A DNA stretch of 64,000 nt. Origin: JALORV01 sp963712485 (GTDB lineage: Bacteria; Pseudomonadota; Gammaproteobacteria; Burkholderiales; Burkholderiaceae_F). The DNA is taken from NCBI GenBank assembly GCA_963712485.1, contig CAVQID010000027.1:62001-126000 (forward strand), written 5' to 3'. A program made the translations under genes and the position numbers. Under the pieces are notes generated by a model. The model did no database searches. It was not told the origin of the DNA and saw only the letters and a list, made by a program, of their open reading frames with translations. Shown here piece after piece: positions 17,130 through 27,408 of the stretch (within the stretch, counting starts at the first letter, position 1; each line of letters opens with the position of its first letter).

Positions 17130-18268
17130 TGTCTTTCTTTGGGCGGGAGCAGGCGCTCGAGCGTGCCGAGGTAGATGTTCTTCAGCGGCTCGAGATCGGC
17201 GATCGCGATTTCCTCGTCGATCTTGTGGATGGTCGCATTCGGCGGGCCGAACTCGATGACTTGCGGGCAGAACGTGGCAATGAAACGGCCGTCCGATGTA
17301 CCGCCGGTCGTCGAAAGGTCCGGGCTGAGGCCGGTGACGGACTTGATCGCGGCACTGATCGCCTCCGACAGAGAGCCGCGCGGTGTCAGGAACGGCGATG
17401 CGCCGAGCGTCCATTGCACGGCGCCTTCGACTGCATGCTGGCCGAGGATGCGCTCGACCCGCTGCTGCAGCGAGGCGGCGGTGGACGCCGGCGCAAAGCG
17501 GAAATTGAAGTCAACGGCGCAGGTTCCCGGGATGACGTTGCCCGCACCGGTGCCGGCATGGATGTTCGAAACCTGGAAGGTCGTCGGCGGGAAGAACTCG
17601 TCGCCGTCGTCCCACACGGTGGCCGACAACTCTGCGAGTGCCGGTGCGACGATGTGCACCGGATTGCGGGCCAGATGCGGGTAGGCCACGTGACCCTGCA
17701 CGCCCTCGACCGTCAGGCGGCCGGACAGTGAGCCGCGCCGCCCGTTCTTGATGGTGTCGCCCAGGCGTTCGACCGATGTCGGCTCGCCGACGATGCAGAA
17801 GTCCAGCTTCTCGCCGCGCGCGCGCAGCGCTTCGACCACGCGCGTGGTGCCATCGGTGGCCGGGCCTTCCTCGTCGGAGGTAAGCAGCAGGGCGATCGAC
17901 CCCGAATGGTCCGGACAGGAACGCACGAATTCCTCGGCGGCGATGACGAAGGCCGCGATCGAACTCTTCATGTCCGACGCCCCCCGGCCATACAGTTTCC
18001 CGTCGCGGGTCGTTGGCCTAAACGGATCCGAGTGCCATTGCTCGAGCGGCCCGGTGGGCACGACGTCCGTGTGTCCGGCAAACACGAAGATCGGGGCGCT
18101 GGTGCCACGCCGGATCCACGCGTTGGTCACGCCGTTGCCGGCGATCGTTTCGGACTTGAAGCCCGACGCCGCCAGCCGCGAGGCGAGCATCGACTGGCAG
18201 CCGCCGTCATCCGGGGTGACGGAAGGCCGTGCGATCAGGTCGTGGACGAGTTGAAGGGTGGGGCTCAT
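17126..18268 (-). CDS. dapE: Succinyl-diaminopimelate desuccinylase
   Basis: 380 residues, peptidase family M20. FAGHTDVVP supplies the first zinc histidine, YGRGASDMKSS the bridging aspartate, and SDEEGPATDG the catalytic and zinc-binding acidic residues. It cleaves N-succinyl-LL-diaminopimelate to LL-DAP in lysine and peptidoglycan synthesis. The ATG at 18268 (MSPTLQLVHDLIARPSVTP) was preferred to the one seven codons upstream because it fits the family start. It lies downstream of dapD and dapC with pilU between them. Confidence 0.95.
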   Translation of the reverse strand: MSPTLQLVHDLIARPSVTPDDGGCQSMLASRLAASGFKSETIAGNGVTNAWIRRGTSAPIFVFAGHTDVVPTGPLEQWHSDPFRPTTRDGKLYGRGASDMKSSIAAFVIAAEEFVRSCPDHSGSIALLLTSDEEGPATDGTTRVVEALRARGEKLDFCIVGEPTSVERLGDTIKNGRRGSLSGRLTVEGVQGHVAYPHLARNPVHIVAPALAELSATVWDDGDEFFPPTTFQVSNIHAGTGAGNVIPGTCAVDFNFRFAPASTAASLQQRVERILGQHAVEGAVQWTLGASPFLTPRGSLSEAISAAIKSVTGLSPDLSTTGGTSDGRFIATFCPQVIEFGPPNATIHKIDEEIAIADLEPLKNIYLGTLERLLPPKERQ

Positions 18269-18342
18269 GCGGGCGCCGGCACGCATCACCGGCGTGCAAG
18301 GCGCGCCGATTGTAACGGCAGGCCTGCGTCGCTGAACCGATG

Positions 18343-19494
18343 CTAGATGTTCAGTGTGAACTCGGAGAACGAGGCGTCGGAGCTTTCGTCCCTGCGTTCC
18401 TTCTGCATCTGGGCGCGTGCCTTACCGGCATTGTTGATGAACCAGAGCAGGTTGTTCTGTGAGTCGGCCGCGGAAAGCGCGTCCTCGCGCGTGATCTGGT
18501 CGCCCTGAATCAGCGTGTACAGGCTCTGCTCGAAAGAGATGCTCTCCGGCGCCAGGCTCTGTTCCATCGCCTCCTTGATCGCCTGCACGTCGCCGCGCTC
18601 GATCAGGTCGGCGATGTGGCGTGTGTTCATCAGCACTTCCACTGACGGCACGCGCCCGCCGCGCTTGGAGCGGACCAGCCGCTGGGAAACGATTGCCTTC
18701 ATCGCCACCGACATGTCCTGGAACAGCGCCTGGCGCGTTTCCGGAGGATAGAAGCTGATCACGCGGTTCAGTGCATGGGAGCTGTTCGTCGCATGCAGCG
18801 TGGCCACGACCAGGTGGCCCGACATCGCATAGGCGAGCGCGGCGCTCATCGTGTCGCGGTCGCGGATCTCGCCGATGAAAATGACGTCGGGTGCCTGTCG
18901 CATCGCACTGCGCAACGCCGCCTGCAGCGTCCGTGCGTCGGAACCGATCTCACGCTGGTTGATGATCGACTTCTTGTTGCGGAACAGGAATTCGATCGGA
19001 TCCTCGAACGTCAGCATGTGCCCGGTCACCAGTTCGTTGCGGTGGTCGAGCATCGAGGCGATCGTCGTCGACTTTCCGGAACCGGCGGCGCCGACCACGA
19101 GGATCATGCCGCGGCGCTCCATGATGAGGTCCTTGAGGACCTCCGGCAGGTGCAGCGCGTCCAGCTTCGGGATGTCGTGCGGAATGAAGCGGATGACCGC
19201 GGAAATCGAGCCCCGCTGCAGGAACGCCGACAAGCGGAAGCTGCCGATGCCCTGGACCGGCAGGCCGATGTTCAACTCGCGCGAGTCTTCGAGTTCGCGG
19301 AAATGGGCGTCGGTCAGGCGCTCCGCCAGCAGCGACACGATCGACTGCGGCGCGAGCCGCTCCTGGTTGATCGGCACGCAGACGCCGTTGATCTTGATCG
19401 TGATCGGCGAGCCAACCGACAGGAAAAGGTCAGACGCCGACTTTTCGGCCATCAGGCCAAACAGGCGCTCGAGCGACATGGGCGTAGACGACAT
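18343..19494 (-). CDS. pilU: Type IV pilus retraction ATPase PilU
   Basis: 383 residues. Walker A GAAGSGKST, the Asp box TFEDPIEF, Walker B IFIGEIRD and the His box VVATLHATN are all present. The length and the extended C-terminal tail ending DASFSEFTLNI fit PilU rather than PilT (about 345). PilU is the accessory retraction motor that works with PilT on the inner face of the membrane. The start at MSSTPMSLERLFGLMAEK matches the family; a 35-codon longer frame has no family support. No pilT is next to it; it sits inside the dap cluster. Confidence 0.9.
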   Translation of the reverse strand: MSSTPMSLERLFGLMAEKSASDLFLSVGSPITIKINGVCVPINQERLAPQSIVSLLAERLTDAHFRELEDSRELNIGLPVQGIGSFRLSAFLQRGSISAVIRFIPHDIPKLDALHLPEVLKDLIMERRGMILVVGAAGSGKSTTIASMLDHRNELVTGHMLTFEDPIEFLFRNKKSIINQREIGSDARTLQAALRSAMRQAPDVIFIGEIRDRDTMSAALAYAMSGHLVVATLHATNSSHALNRVISFYPPETRQALFQDMSVAMKAIVSQRLVRSKRGGRVPSVEVLMNTRHIADLIERGDVQAIKEAMEQSLAPESISFEQSLYTLIQGDQITREDALSAADSQNNLLWFINNAGKARAQMQKERRDESSDASFSEFTLNI

Positions 19495-19679
19495 GGAAGC
19501 CTCGTGCTTGATAGACGCAGAGCATAAGGCTCGCGACGGGTGATTGCGAATCCGTCCGATCGGATGAAAAGAGGGCGGAACTGGGTCTGTCGTAGGCACC
19601 GCGCGCAGCGGCGGAACGTGCTTGCGCCACGAACCACCTTTCCGGGGGCCTGACCGAGCCGGGAGTCGCCCGGCGGCGA

Positions 19680-20004
19680 GTGACTTTCTTTGCTTCGCCC
19701 AAGAAAGTCACCAAAGAAATCAAAGATTCGGCGAGGCTAACGTCGCGAAGCGACGTTAAGCGCAGGGACCGGAGCCAAAGGCGACCGCACGAGGCTGGCC
19801 TTCGGCTTGCCTTGCGCTGCAGGGCGTCAGCGGGCCGTGCGCCAAACTCGCCCGATCGCGGCTGCGCCGCGCCACGGGCTCAGACACGCGCCCGGCACTA
19901 CTCCGCTGCCGTCGCGCACCGCTGCGGCGTCCCCGAGCGGACTCACCCCGTCGCCATGCCAGCGTTACTTTGGTTACTTTCTTGGGCAAGACAAAGAAAG
20001 TAAC
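19680..20004. repeat. Intergenic repeat element bounded by two inverted hairpins
   Basis: The 586-base gap between pilU and dapD holds no convincing gene. It contains two near-identical hairpins facing opposite ways. The left one is GTGACTTTCTT (19680-19690), a 10-base loop and AAGAAAGTCAC (19701-19711). The right one is GTTACTTTCTT (19973-19983), a 10-base loop and AAGAAAGTAAC (19994-20004). The 260 bases between are GC-rich. Similar units ending in translated PKKVTK are scattered in many proteobacterial genomes and are often mis-annotated as proteins. Bases 19495-19679, upstream of pilU, probably hold its promoter, but I see no clear hexamers. Confidence 0.75.
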
Positions 20005-20080
20005 GGGCCGCGCGGCCCTGAAGCGCGAGGTGGAAGGCAGAAAGTGCCCGCCGCGTAGCGGGACTCAGCGGCCTACGTCC

Positions 20081-20890
<810 letters not shown>

Positions 20891-20907
20891 GGAGGTGTCT
20901 CGCTGGG

Positions 20908-22092
20908 TCAGAGTTGCAGGGAGGCGATGCGATCGGCCGCTTCGGCAACCTCGGCCGGTTCGGCGACGAGCGCGATGCGCACGAACCCGGTACCCGGGCT
21001 GATGCCGTCGACGTCGCGCGACAGGTAACTGCCGGGGAGCACCGTGACGTTCTTCTCCGCGTAGAGGCGGCGGGCCAGTTCGGTGTCGTCGATCGGCGAG
21101 CGCGCCCAGAGGTAGAAGGCGGCGTCTGGAAGCTCGCACGGCAGCCGGCGCGCGATGACGGGTGCGGCCTGCGCGAACTTCTGCGCGTAAAGGCGGCGGT
21201 TCTCGACGACATGGCCTTCGTCACGCCACGCCGCGATGCTGGCGATCTGCACCGGCTGACTCATCGCCGCCCCATGGTAGGTGCGATAGAGCAGGAATTT
21301 GCGCAGCGCCTCCGCGTCGCCAGCGACGAACCCGGAGCGCATCCCCGGCACATTCGAGCGTTTGGACAGCGACGAGAACACGACAATGCGCTCGAAGCCA
21401 TCGCGCCCGGCCCGCGCGGCGGCCGTCAGCGCGCCGAGCGGCGGCGACGCTTCATCGAAGTAGATCTCGGAATAGCACTCGTCGGAAGCGATGATGAAGT
21501 CGTGCCGATCGGCGAGCTCGAAGAGGTCTGCCCATTCGGACTGCGTGACGACGCGCCCGGTCGGGTTGCCGGGCGAACAGACGTAGACCAGCTGCACCGC
21601 GGCCCATTCGGAAGCGGTCAGCCGCTCGAATTCCATGCGGAATCCGTTCGCCGGTGTGGTCGGAAGGTAGATCGGCCGTGCGCCCGCCAGTAGTGCCGCG
21701 CCCTCGTAGATCTGATAGAAGGGATTGGGCGACACCACCGCCGCCGGTCGCGTGCGATCGACCACGGCCTGTGCGAACGAGAAAAGCCCCTCGCGCGAAC
21801 CGGCCACCGGCAGCACCTGCGTTCCGGGATCGATTTGCTTGAGGTCATACCGACGCTTGGCCCAGTCGGCAAAGGCCTCGCGCAACGCCGGCAGGCCGGC
21901 CGTCAGCGGGTAGCTGGCGACACTCGGCAGCGCCCGCGCGTAGGCCTCGAGAATGAACGGTGGCGTCGGATGTCTGGGCTCGCCGATCGACAGGTTGATC
22001 GGCGCCAGCGCTGCCGGCGGCGTCAGGTCGGAAAAGAGCTTCCTGAGCCGTTCGAACGGGTACGGATGGAGCCGGTCGAGATCCGGATTCAT
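20908..22092 (-). CDS. dapC: Succinyldiaminopimelate transaminase
   Basis: 394 residues, fold type I PLP aminotransferase. Landmarks are LSIGEPRHPTP at the N-terminus, SPGNPTGRV, ASDECYSEIYFD for the cofactor aspartate, and SSLSKRSNVPGMRSGF holding the Schiff-base lysine. The SKRSNVPG form and the dapD neighbour mark DapC rather than a generic aspartate aminotransferase. It converts N-succinyl-2-amino-6-ketopimelate to succinyl-LL-DAP. Its ATG overlaps the queF TGA (ATGA). Confidence 0.94.
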   Translation of the reverse strand: MNPDLDRLHPYPFERLRKLFSDLTPPAALAPINLSIGEPRHPTPPFILEAYARALPSVASYPLTAGLPALREAFADWAKRRYDLKQIDPGTQVLPVAGSREGLFSFAQAVVDRTRPAAVVSPNPFYQIYEGAALLAGARPIYLPTTPANGFRMEFERLTASEWAAVQLVYVCSPGNPTGRVVTQSEWADLFELADRHDFIIASDECYSEIYFDEASPPLGALTAAARAGRDGFERIVVFSSLSKRSNVPGMRSGFVAGDAEALRKFLLYRTYHGAAMSQPVQIASIAAWRDEGHVVENRRLYAQKFAQAAPVIARRLPCELPDAAFYLWARSPIDDTELARRLYAEKNVTVLPGSYLSRDVDGISPGTGFVRIALVAEPAEVAEAADRIASLQL

Positions 22093-22520
22093 GAGCGGCC
22101 GGGGCTTGTGGGTCCGCCTTCGATGCCGGCGGCGACGAGTTCGACGTAGGGTAATGGTTTCCAGCCCCGCTTGCGGTGCTCCGCCACCACGGTCGTAAAC
22201 AGGCCGCCACGCACGTACCACCGGGCCGCCAGGCGCATGAAGCGAGGTTTGAGCGCCGCGACGAGGTCGTCGACGATGCGGTTGGTGACGGCTTCGTGGA
22301 AGGCACCCTCGTTCCGGTACGACCACATATAGAGCTTCAGCGCCTTCAATTCGACATTGCGCTTGTCCGGCACGTAATCGAGCAGCAGCGTGGCGAAATC
22401 CGGCTGGCCGGTGAGCGGACACAGGCACGTGAACTCCGGGACCTCGATGTGGACGAGGTAATCGCGCTGCGGCGCCGGATTCGCAAAGGTTTCAAGCGTC
22501 TTGCTGGGACGAGTGGCCAT
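22089..22520 (-). CDS. queF: NADPH-dependent 7-cyano-7-deazaguanine reductase QueF
   Basis: 143 residues, the short unimodular QueF type. FTCLCPLTGQPDFATL includes the nucleophilic cysteine and the adjacent substrate Asp, and the LKALKLYMWSYRNEGAFHEAV stretch holds the QueF-specific NADPH site and substrate Glu. It reduces preQ0 to preQ1 in queuosine synthesis. It is the first gene of a minus-strand queF-dapC-dapD unit, linked by overlap. It diverges from smc across 164 bases that must carry promoters for both; an AT-rich TTATTATAC near 22576 is a weak -10 candidate. Confidence 0.95.
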   Translation of the reverse strand: MATRPSKTLETFANPAPQRDYLVHIEVPEFTCLCPLTGQPDFATLLLDYVPDKRNVELKALKLYMWSYRNEGAFHEAVTNRIVDDLVAALKPRFMRLAARWYVRGGLFTTVVAEHRKRGWKPLPYVELVAAGIEGGPTSPGRS

Positions 22521-22684
22521 GGTCGCTGCCGACGGTCGCGTGCGCGCGGGATGCCGCAGCGAACAGGGACTGCGCTGTTATTATACGAACGCGATTTTTC
22601 ATCCCCGCGCGTTCTCGGACGGCCCCATCGGTGTCTCCGGTCGGCGTCCGGGCACGACTCTCACCACTTCCCGCTCACACACAC

Positions 22685-25600
22685 GTGCGTCTACGGCAGA
22701 TCAAGCTCGCCGGGTTCAAGTCATTCATCGATCCGACACCGATCGATGTCCCCGGCAGTCTCGTCGGTGTCGTCGGCCCCAACGGCTGCGGCAAGTCCAA
22801 CGTGATCGACGCCGTGCGCTGGGTGCTCGGCGAGAGCAAGGCCGCCGAACTGCGTGGCGAGTCGATGCAGGACGTGATCTTCAATGGCTCCGTCAACCGC
22901 AAGCCGGCCGGCCGCGCCAGCGTCGAGCTGGTGTTCGACAACGCCGATGGCCGCATCGGTGGCGCCTGGGGCCAGTATGCCGAGATCTCCGTCAAGCGCG
23001 TGCTGACGCGCGACGGCACCTCGAGTTACTACATCAACAACCAGAACGTGCGGCGCCGTGACGTGCACGACATGTTCCTCGGTACCGGCCTAGGCCCGCG
23101 CGCCTACGCGATCATCGGGCAGGGAATGATTTCCCGCATCGTCGAGGCGCGTCCGGAAGAGCTGCGGATCTTTCTCGAGGAAGCGGCCGGCATATCGAAG
23201 TACAAGGAACGTCGGCGCGAGACTGAGAACCGCCTCGCCGACACGCGCGACAACCTGGTGCGGGTCGAAGACATCCTGCGCGAGCTCGACGCCCAGATCG
23301 TGCGACTCGAACAGCAGGCCGAAGTCGCGGCACGCTACCGTGACATGCACACCGCCCACGACGAGCAGCAACAGCTGCTGTGGCTGACGCGTCGACGCGA
23401 GGCCGAGGCCGAACGCGAGAAGGTCGCCCGCGACGTCGAAGCCCGCAGCACCGCGCTGGAAGCGCATACCGCCGAACTGCGGGCCGCCGAGCGCGAACTT
23501 GAAGAGGTGCGCACCGGCCACTACGGCGCCAGCGATGCGGTGCACGAGGCGCAGGGCGCACTGTTCCAGGTGAATGCCGAGGTCTCCCGCCTCGAGTCCG
23601 AGATCCGCATGATCGTCGAAGGCCGCAGCCGGCTGATGACGCAGATCGAAACGCTGAAGGCGACGCGCGCACGCCGGGTCGACGAACGCAGCGAACTGCT
23701 GGCCCGTGCGGCCGGCCTGGTGCAGACGATCGAGGAGGCGACCCTCAGGCTGGCGCAATCGCAGACCGCCTGTGTCGAGCACGAAGGTGCATTGCCTGCG
23801 CTTGAAGAGGCGTATCAGGCCGCACGTGAAGCGATGACGGCAGCCCGTGCCCAGGCCGCATTGACAGAGCAGGCGATTGACGCGGCCGGGGTCGAGCAGC
23901 GCAACGTCGATCGCCAGCTGGCCGTACTGCAGCAGCGGCGCGAGCGGCTGGCTGAAGAGCGCGCGTCGATCGGCTCGCCGGACGAGGAGAAGCTTACCGG
24001 GTTGCGCGAGGAAGTTCAGCGGCTCGAAGCGCAGCTTGCCGAGCACACCGATGCACAGGCCGGCGCCGAGGAACGCGTCAGCACGGCGACGGCCGCGCGG
24101 CAGCAGCAGGGGGATCAGCGCACCAGCGCGCAGGAAGCGCTGACGCGTATCGAGGCCCGACTGGCCGCGCTGCGCCAGGTGCAGGCGAGCGTGGAGGCGG
24201 ACACGCGGCTCGATCCTTGGCTGACGGCGCAGGGACTCGACACGCTGCCGCGCCTGTTCCGCAAACTGACGGTCGAGCAGGGATGGGAAACGGCGTTCGA
24301 GGCCGTGCTGCGAGAACGGGTCGAAAGCGTTGAAGTCGGGCGTCTTGACACGATCGGTGGGCTCGCCGCAAGTGCGCCCCCGGCTCGCGTGGCATTCTTT
24401 TCGACGACCGGCGCGGTCGCACGCGAAGGCGGACATATGCCGGGGTTTGCACGCCTGTCCGACCGCGTGCGCGGGCACGACGCGGCACTGACGGCGGTAC
24501 TGACCGACTGGCTCGCCAATGTCTTCGTCGCGCCCGACCTGGGCACGGCACTGGCCGCTCGCGACCAGTTGCCGGCCGGCGGTCAGTTCGTCGTGCGCGA
24601 TGGCCACATGGTGTCGCGCTACGGCGTGCGCTTCTTCGCCGCGGATGACGAAAAGTCCGGGCTGCTCGCGCGGCGCCTCGAGATCGAAAACCTCGACAAG
24701 GACATCCGGGCGCAGCGGCTCATCGTCGAGGAACGGACCGCCACGCTGGCACGCACCGAATCGCTGCTGCGTGAAGCGCAGGAGCAGCTCAGTTCCAGCC
24801 GGCGCGAGGCGGACCGCGCGCGCGCCAGCCTGCACACGACACAGCTCGAAGCCGTTCGTCTCGGCGAACTGATCGAGCGGGTCAGGCACCGCAGCGGTCA
24901 GATCGAGGCTGAGCTTAGCGAGATCGAAACCCACGAGCAGGAGCTGCGTGGACTGCGCGACGACGCCGACAATCGCTTCCAGGCGCTCGACTCCGAACTC
25001 GCGACACGGCAGGAAGCCGTCGAGGCGGCACGCCTGCGCTACGAGCAGGCCGACCAGACGCTCCGATCGGCGCGCGATGAGCAACGCGCGCTCGAGAACG
25101 CACACCAGCAGGTCGAATTCGCGCTCACTTCCAATCGCGAGCGCGAGCGCGATGTGACCCATGCCGCCGAAGTGGCCGCCGCCGATGCCGAGCGCCTCGA
25201 AGCTGACGTGGCGGCAGCTACGGGGGAACTGGCACGGCTTGATGACGGTGCCGCACGCGCGGGCCTTGATGGCTGGCTCGGCAAGCGCGCCGCGGCCGAG
25301 GAAGCGCTGCGGCAGGCGCGCAGCCGGCTCGATGAGCTCGCCCAGCAGCTGCGGGCGACCGACGAGCGCCGACTGACGCTCGAGCGCGACCTCGAGCCGC
25401 GCCGCCAGAAGATCACCGAGTTGCAGCTGAAGGAGCAGGCAGCGCGCCTGGCGGCCGAGCAGTTCGCGTTACAGCTGACAGAGGTGAAGGCCGATGAGGC
25501 GGCGCTGGCCGAAAAGCTGACCGCCGGCGTGAAGGCCAACACGCTGCAGGCGGAGATCGCCCGGCTGGCGCAGGAGATTGCGGCGCTGGGTGCAGTCAAC

Positions 25601-26206
25601 ATGGCGGCGCTCGAAGAACTGACGACTTCGCGCGAACGCAAGTCCTTCCTCGATGCGCAGTCGACCGACCTCAGATCCGCCATCACCACGCTCGAGGATG
25701 CGATTCGCAAGATCGACCGCGAGACCCGCGAGATGCTTCAGCAGACGTTCGACCAGGTCAACACACACTTCGGCCAGCTGTTCCCGAAGCTCTTCGGCGG
25801 TGGCGAGGCGCGGCTCATCATGACGGGCGAGGAGATCCTCGACGCCGGTGTGCAGGTGATGGCGCAGCCGCCGGGCAAGCGCAACAGTACGATCCATCTG
25901 CTGTCCGGCGGCGAAAAAGCATTGACCGCGACTGCGCTGGTCTTTGCGCTGTTCAAGCTCAATCCCGCGCCGTTCTGCCTGCTGGACGAGGTCGACGCGC
26001 CGCTCGACGATGCCAACACCGATCGCTTCTGCCGGCTGGTCGAGTCGATGACCGACAACACCCAGTTCCTGTTCATCACGCATAACAAGATCGCGATGGA
26101 GATGGCGCAGCAGCTGATCGGGGTGACGATGCAGGAGCAGGGTGTTTCGCGCATCGTCGCGGTCGACATCGAAGGCGCGGTGCGACTGACCGCCGAGGCG
26201 GCGTAG
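22685..26206 (+). CDS. smc: Chromosome segregation protein SMC
   Basis: 1173 residues, uninterrupted. The N-terminal head has LAGFKSF and Walker A VGPNGCGKSN. Two long coiled coils of Gln/Glu/Arg-rich sequence flank a hinge near residue 560 (VEVGRLDTIGGLAAS). The C-terminal head has the signature HLLSGGEKALTA and Walker B CLLDEVDAPLDD. The GTG at 22685 gives VRLRQIKLAGFKSF, the normal SMC N-terminus; the 18 codons before it are unlike the family. SMC compacts and segregates DNA with ScpAB. It starts a smc-zipA-ligA operon. Confidence 0.96.
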   Translation: MRLRQIKLAGFKSFIDPTPIDVPGSLVGVVGPNGCGKSNVIDAVRWVLGESKAAELRGESMQDVIFNGSVNRKPAGRASVELVFDNADGRIGGAWGQYAEISVKRVLTRDGTSSYYINNQNVRRRDVHDMFLGTGLGPRAYAIIGQGMISRIVEARPEELRIFLEEAAGISKYKERRRETENRLADTRDNLVRVEDILRELDAQIVRLEQQAEVAARYRDMHTAHDEQQQLLWLTRRREAEAEREKVARDVEARSTALEAHTAELRAAERELEEVRTGHYGASDAVHEAQGALFQVNAEVSRLESEIRMIVEGRSRLMTQIETLKATRARRVDERSELLARAAGLVQTIEEATLRLAQSQTACVEHEGALPALEEAYQAAREAMTAARAQAALTEQAIDAAGVEQRNVDRQLAVLQQRRERLAEERASIGSPDEEKLTGLREEVQRLEAQLAEHTDAQAGAEERVSTATAARQQQGDQRTSAQEALTRIEARLAALRQVQASVEADTRLDPWLTAQGLDTLPRLFRKLTVEQGWETAFEAVLRERVESVEVGRLDTIGGLAASAPPARVAFFSTTGAVAREGGHMPGFARLSDRVRGHDAALTAVLTDWLANVFVAPDLGTALAARDQLPAGGQFVVRDGHMVSRYGVRFFAADDEKSGLLARRLEIENLDKDIRAQRLIVEERTATLARTESLLREAQEQLSSSRREADRARASLHTTQLEAVRLGELIERVRHRSGQIEAELSEIETHEQELRGLRDDADNRFQALDSELATRQEAVEAARLRYEQADQTLRSARDEQRALENAHQQVEFALTSNRERERDVTHAAEVAAADAERLEADVAAATGELARLDDGAARAGLDGWLGKRAAAEEALRQARSRLDELAQQLRATDERRLTLERDLEPRRQKITELQLKEQAARLAAEQFALQLTEVKADEAALAEKLTAGVKANTLQAEIARLAQEIAALGAVNMAALEELTTSRERKSFLDAQSTDLRSAITTLEDAIRKIDRETREMLQQTFDQVNTHFGQLFPKLFGGGEARLIMTGEEILDAGVQVMAQPPGKRNSTIHLLSGGEKALTATALVFALFKLNPAPFCLLDEVDAPLDDANTDRFCRLVESMTDNTQFLFITHNKIAMEMAQQLIGVTMQEQGVSRIVAVDIEGAVRLTAEAA

Positions 26207-26211
26207 GCGCG

Positions 26212-27354
26212 ATGACGGACTTGCACTGGGCGCTGCTCGGGATTGCCGGCGTCCTGCTGCTGGCGATCTGGCTCTATGGCCTGTGGCAGGAGCGTCGCGC
26301 GGTCGCCCGCCTCGACGCGGCGCTGCGTCCTGGTGTCGGCGACCCGCTCGTCGAGATCCGTCCGACGCCGACCACAGCCACATCCTCCGCGCGACGCATC
26401 GAGCCGCGACTCGATGAGCCCCTGGCCGGGGCAGCGCCGGAGACGATCAGGCAGGCGTCAGCGGCAGCGGTCCCCGCTGCCGCTGACGAAACGCTCGAGG
26501 AATCCGCGGCGCACAGCGACGAGCTGATCATCGATCGTGTGGAACCGTCGGCCTATGCGCTCCCGGATGGCTGGGCCGAAGACCCTCTTCTCGATTTCGT
26601 CATCGAGCTCCGGTGTACGCATGCGATCGATGGTGTATCCGCTCTCGAGGCCCGCAGCCAGCTTGACCGCCTGCAACTGTTGCTGCCCACTCACCTCGCG
26701 GTGTGGGACGCCAAGTCGCAGCAGTGGACCGCTCCCGATCGCTTCGGTTTCTATTCGGATTTGCTCGTGGCGGTGCAAATGGCTCATCGCAAGGGCGCGC
26801 TTGGCGAGATCGACGCGACGCGATTCGTCTCAACGACGCAGCAGATCGCGCTGGCGGTGGATGCCGATTTCGATGCCCCTGATGTGCCGCGGCTTGTCGC
26901 GCAGGCCGCGGAGCTGGACCAGTTGTGCGCCCGCTTCGACGTGCAGATCACGCTGACCGTCGGCGCTGCGGAGAGCCCCTGGACGGCGAACATCGTTCAG
27001 TCGGCGCTCGGCGCGCTGGGCTTTGCGCCGGTGGCGGCGGGCCGGTGGGAATTGCGCGAGGGTGAGGGACTCGTCCTCGTCGTGACCGCGGCCGCGTTGC
27101 CCGCGGAAAGGCTCGCGGTGACGATCGATGTGCCCTTGGTGCGTCCGGAAAGTTCGCCGCTGGCGCGGCAGTATGCGATTGCGGACCAGCTGGCGACGCG
27201 TTTGAATGGTCATGTGGTCGACGACAACGGGCGCCCGGTGCAACGCGAGGCGCACTTCGCCGTCGCCGCCCAACTGGCTGGGCTGTACGAACAGATGCAC
27301 GCGGCCGGCATCGCTGCGGGTTCCGGGCGCGCGCGGCGACTGTATGCGGCCTAG
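26212..27354 (+). CDS. zipA: Cell division protein ZipA homologue
   Basis: 380 residues. One N-terminal membrane helix, LHWALLGIAGVLLLAIWLYGLW, is followed by an Arg/Lys stretch and a variable Pro/Ala linker to about residue 110. A C-terminal ZipA domain (FVIELRCTHAIDGVSAL, GRWELREGEGLVLVV, QYAIADQLATRLNGHVVDDNG) closes the protein. ZipA tethers FtsZ to the inner membrane. It begins 5 bases after smc and lies 54 bases before ligA; this trio is the standard order in betaproteobacteria. Confidence 0.9.
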   Translation: MTDLHWALLGIAGVLLLAIWLYGLWQERRAVARLDAALRPGVGDPLVEIRPTPTTATSSARRIEPRLDEPLAGAAPETIRQASAAAVPAAADETLEESAAHSDELIIDRVEPSAYALPDGWAEDPLLDFVIELRCTHAIDGVSALEARSQLDRLQLLLPTHLAVWDAKSQQWTAPDRFGFYSDLLVAVQMAHRKGALGEIDATRFVSTTQQIALAVDADFDAPDVPRLVAQAAELDQLCARFDVQITLTVGAAESPWTANIVQSALGALGFAPVAAGRWELREGEGLVLVVTAAALPAERLAVTIDVPLVRPESSPLARQYAIADQLATRLNGHVVDDNGRPVQREAHFAVAAQLAGLYEQMHAAGIAAGSGRARRLYAA

Positions 27355-27408
27355 TCATGGAACGGTCCGCGCGGCCTGAGTTCCGTTCGCCTGCGCGGCA
27401 ACTCTGAG

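Noticed and set aside
19680..20003. Open frame beginning MTFFASPKKVTK
   Set aside because: It is made of the repeat hairpins and their GC-rich core. Such frames are known spurious calls, and there is no ribosome-binding site or family support.
23090..25162. 690-residue open frame antisense to smc
   Set aside because: It mirrors the codon periodicity of smc in GC-rich DNA. The translation is low-complexity and has no recognisable motif, while smc is full length on the other strand.
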